The notes under the pieces were generated by a model. That model made no database searches and was not told the DNA's origin. It saw only the letters and a list, made by a program, of their open reading frames with translations. A DNA stretch of 64,000 nt from JANMZO01 sp963763135 (lineage in GTDB: Bacteria > Actinomycetota > Acidimicrobiia > Acidimicrobiales > JANYDT01): contig CAVXNJ010000012.1 in the NCBI GenBank assembly GCA_963763135.1, positions 1-64,000 of the forward strand, read 5' to 3'. A program made the position numbers and the translations under genes. This document shows, piece by piece, positions 63,104 to 64,000 of the stretch. Each line of letters opens with the position of its first letter. Position 1 is the first letter of the stretch.

Positions 63104-63227
63104 CGACGTTTGGATGTTTCTAACCGCTGAGCGGCAACATTCATCCAAACGTCGCGAGACCCCGAGAATCCCCGGCCGACGTTTGGATGTTTCAAACCGC
63201 TGAGCGGCAACATTCATCCAAACGTCG
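63104..63227. repeat. Hairpin family B, copies 3 and 4
   Basis: Copy 3 is 63104-63154 and copy 4 is 63177-63227: outer arms CGACGTTTGGATG and CATCCAAACGTCG (perfect, 13 bp), inner CCGC-TGA-GCGG, internal loops TTTCTAA or TTTCAAA / CAACATT. Each is followed by CGCGAGA. They lie between the hydrolase stop and the CaiB gene start, same strand. Confidence 0.9.
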
Positions 63228-63246
63228 CGAGAATCGGCCGAGCCGG

Positions 63247-64000
63247 CTACAGCGAGCGAACTCGGCGGTACTCGCGACGGGCTTCGTCGATCTGCTCCGG
63301 AATGTCACGGGCCAACTGCACTCCGGCGTCGACCGAACGCTGCGCAGCAGCGGTGAAGGCGGCGATGTAGGCGTCCTCGTTGGCGTAGAGCGAATCGAGT
63401 TTCTCGACCGTGAAGGGATTGCTCGAACCCCAGAGCAGTTCGTAGATCGAGGGTCCGACCGGAATTGCGCAGTTCTGCGCCACGGGAGCATCGGCCTGCG
63501 GAAGGCGGATCCCACCCACGGCGATGCCGTGCTCGTCGCGCACGACCTCCGGACCATCGACCCCGTCGGCCCCATCGACAAATGCGATCTTCGGCTGTGT
63601 AGGGGGCGGCGTGCCGTCGGTGACCCACCGGTTCAGGTGGTGCATCGCCGCGTCATACAACGGGGTAATCGCGATCCGGTTCATCTGCTGCATGACCGGC
63701 TGTTCGACGCCGAATTCGCGCTTGTACTTCGGGGCTCGTACGTCCATCGACTGGATCGCCACGTGACACGTTCCGGCCGACTCCCAGTAGCAGAACCGGT
63801 CGGTGTCGGGCTGGCGCACGCCGTAACAGGCGATCGCCTCCAACTCCGAGTTGACGACCATCACCGGAACGTCGAGGTCTTCGCGGATCAGGTTCGTGCC
63901 GACCAACCGCACCCGCGGCGCGCCCTCGGCGGGTGGGGTGTTGATGTTGATGATCGTCTGGCCCGAGAGCAACGGCGAAGCGTTGCCGAAGTAGATCTGC
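63247..64000 (-). CDS. Alpha/beta-hydrolase domain protein (Abhydrolase_10 type), 5' part beyond the window
   Basis: At least 250 C-terminal residues; the frame stays open to the right edge (IYFGNASPLLSG before TIININTPPA), so the start is outside. Seen: VPVMVVNSELEAIACYGVRQ, HVAIQSMDVRAPKYK, GIAVGGIRLPQADAPVA (the hallmark of this family) and YANEDAYIAAFTAAAQRSVD. The family is seen with steroid or lipid catabolism genes; the substrate is unknown. The neighbouring CaiB gene is next on the strand, so they may share a pathway. Confidence 0.75.
   Translation of the reverse strand, partial: QIYFGNASPLLSGQTIININTPPAEGAPRVRLVGTNLIREDLDVPVMVVNSELEAIACYGVRQPDTDRFCYWESAGTCHVAIQSMDVRAPKYKREFGVEQPVMQQMNRIAITPLYDAAMHHLNRWVTDGTPPPTQPKIAFVDGADGVDGPEVVRDEHGIAVGGIRLPQADAPVAQNCAIPVGPSIYELLWGSSNPFTVEKLDSLYANEDAYIAAFTAAAQRSVDAGVQLARDIPEQIDEARREYRRVRSL

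Noticed and set aside
1..64000. tRNA or rRNA genes
   Set aside because: No cloverleaf with a proper T-arm and CCA-side pairing and no rRNA core sequence was seen by eye; a computed search could still find one.

Overview
This 64 kb window is GC-rich and comes from an actinobacterium. The evidence is a WhiB regulator, GTP-type phosphoenolpyruvate carboxykinase, divergent rpmB and DAK2-kinase genes, GntR/UTRA and TetR regulators, GTG and TTG starts and leaderless-type promoters. Acidimicrobiia is a reasonable guess but cannot be proven from this window. No rRNA, tRNA, CRISPR array, prophage or insertion sequence was recognised.

Layout. 1-6.1 kb holds a run of genes that are all broken by frameshifts: an SDR, a beta-propeller lactonase, a PQQ-type sugar dehydrogenase, a TSUP permease, a carotenoid oxygenase and its divergent TetR. 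6.1-10.5 kb holds a molybdopterin oxidoreductase, a small membrane protein and pyruvate kinase. 10.7-13.5 kb holds two arrays of a ~136 bp GC-rich repeat, some units carrying a nested hairpin, on either side of an AbiEi-like gene. 13.6-18 kb holds DUF2889, a GNAT-Sua5 fusion, a FakA-like kinase and rpmB. 18-23 kb holds an SDR, a DUF2892 protein, two GntR regulators (one with a C-terminal zinc-binding CZB domain), WhiB, a DUF302 protein and thioredoxin. 23-30.4 kb holds a class V aminotransferase, a K+ channel, a PAS protein, a cold-shock-like protein and pckG.

30.5-40.4 kb is rich in small regulatory modules: PaiB, an aldo/keto reductase, a MerR regulator with two dyad promoters, a leaderless tetR coupled to an acetyltransferase, and a TetR/DUF1348/MOSC operon with matching operators, followed by an ABC transporter. 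40.5-44 kb is the ackA-xfp operon, which links xylulose-5-P/fructose-6-P to acetyl-P, acetate and ATP. With pyruvate kinase and pckG it gives the window a central-carbon theme. 44-52 kb holds two SDRs, a P450 and a Rieske oxygenase, which suggests lipid, steroid or aromatic oxidation. It also holds a phospholipase-D-like protein and a single-domain AsnC-type sensor. 52-58 kb holds a stand-alone LigD-type polymerase, an APH-like kinase, D-Ala-D-Ala ligase and prolyl-tRNA synthetase. 58-64 kb holds an MFS exporter, a DUF455 ferritin-like protein, an exported BNR-repeat protein, a CaiB-type CoA enzyme and an alpha/beta-hydrolase.

The most distinctive features are the repeats and hairpins. There are two families of nested hairpins (A: GTGTGTGC arms with a CTTAGACC core; B: GTTTGGATG arms with an inner CCGC/GCGG stem), the two long arrays, and several short tandem duplications that sit on gene junctions or stop codons. 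One duplication, before ddl, creates two coupled minicistrons. Five genes with a single frameshift all have a length one base over a multiple of three, and every gene in the first 6 kb is broken, so sequence error is the leading explanation for the frameshifts.
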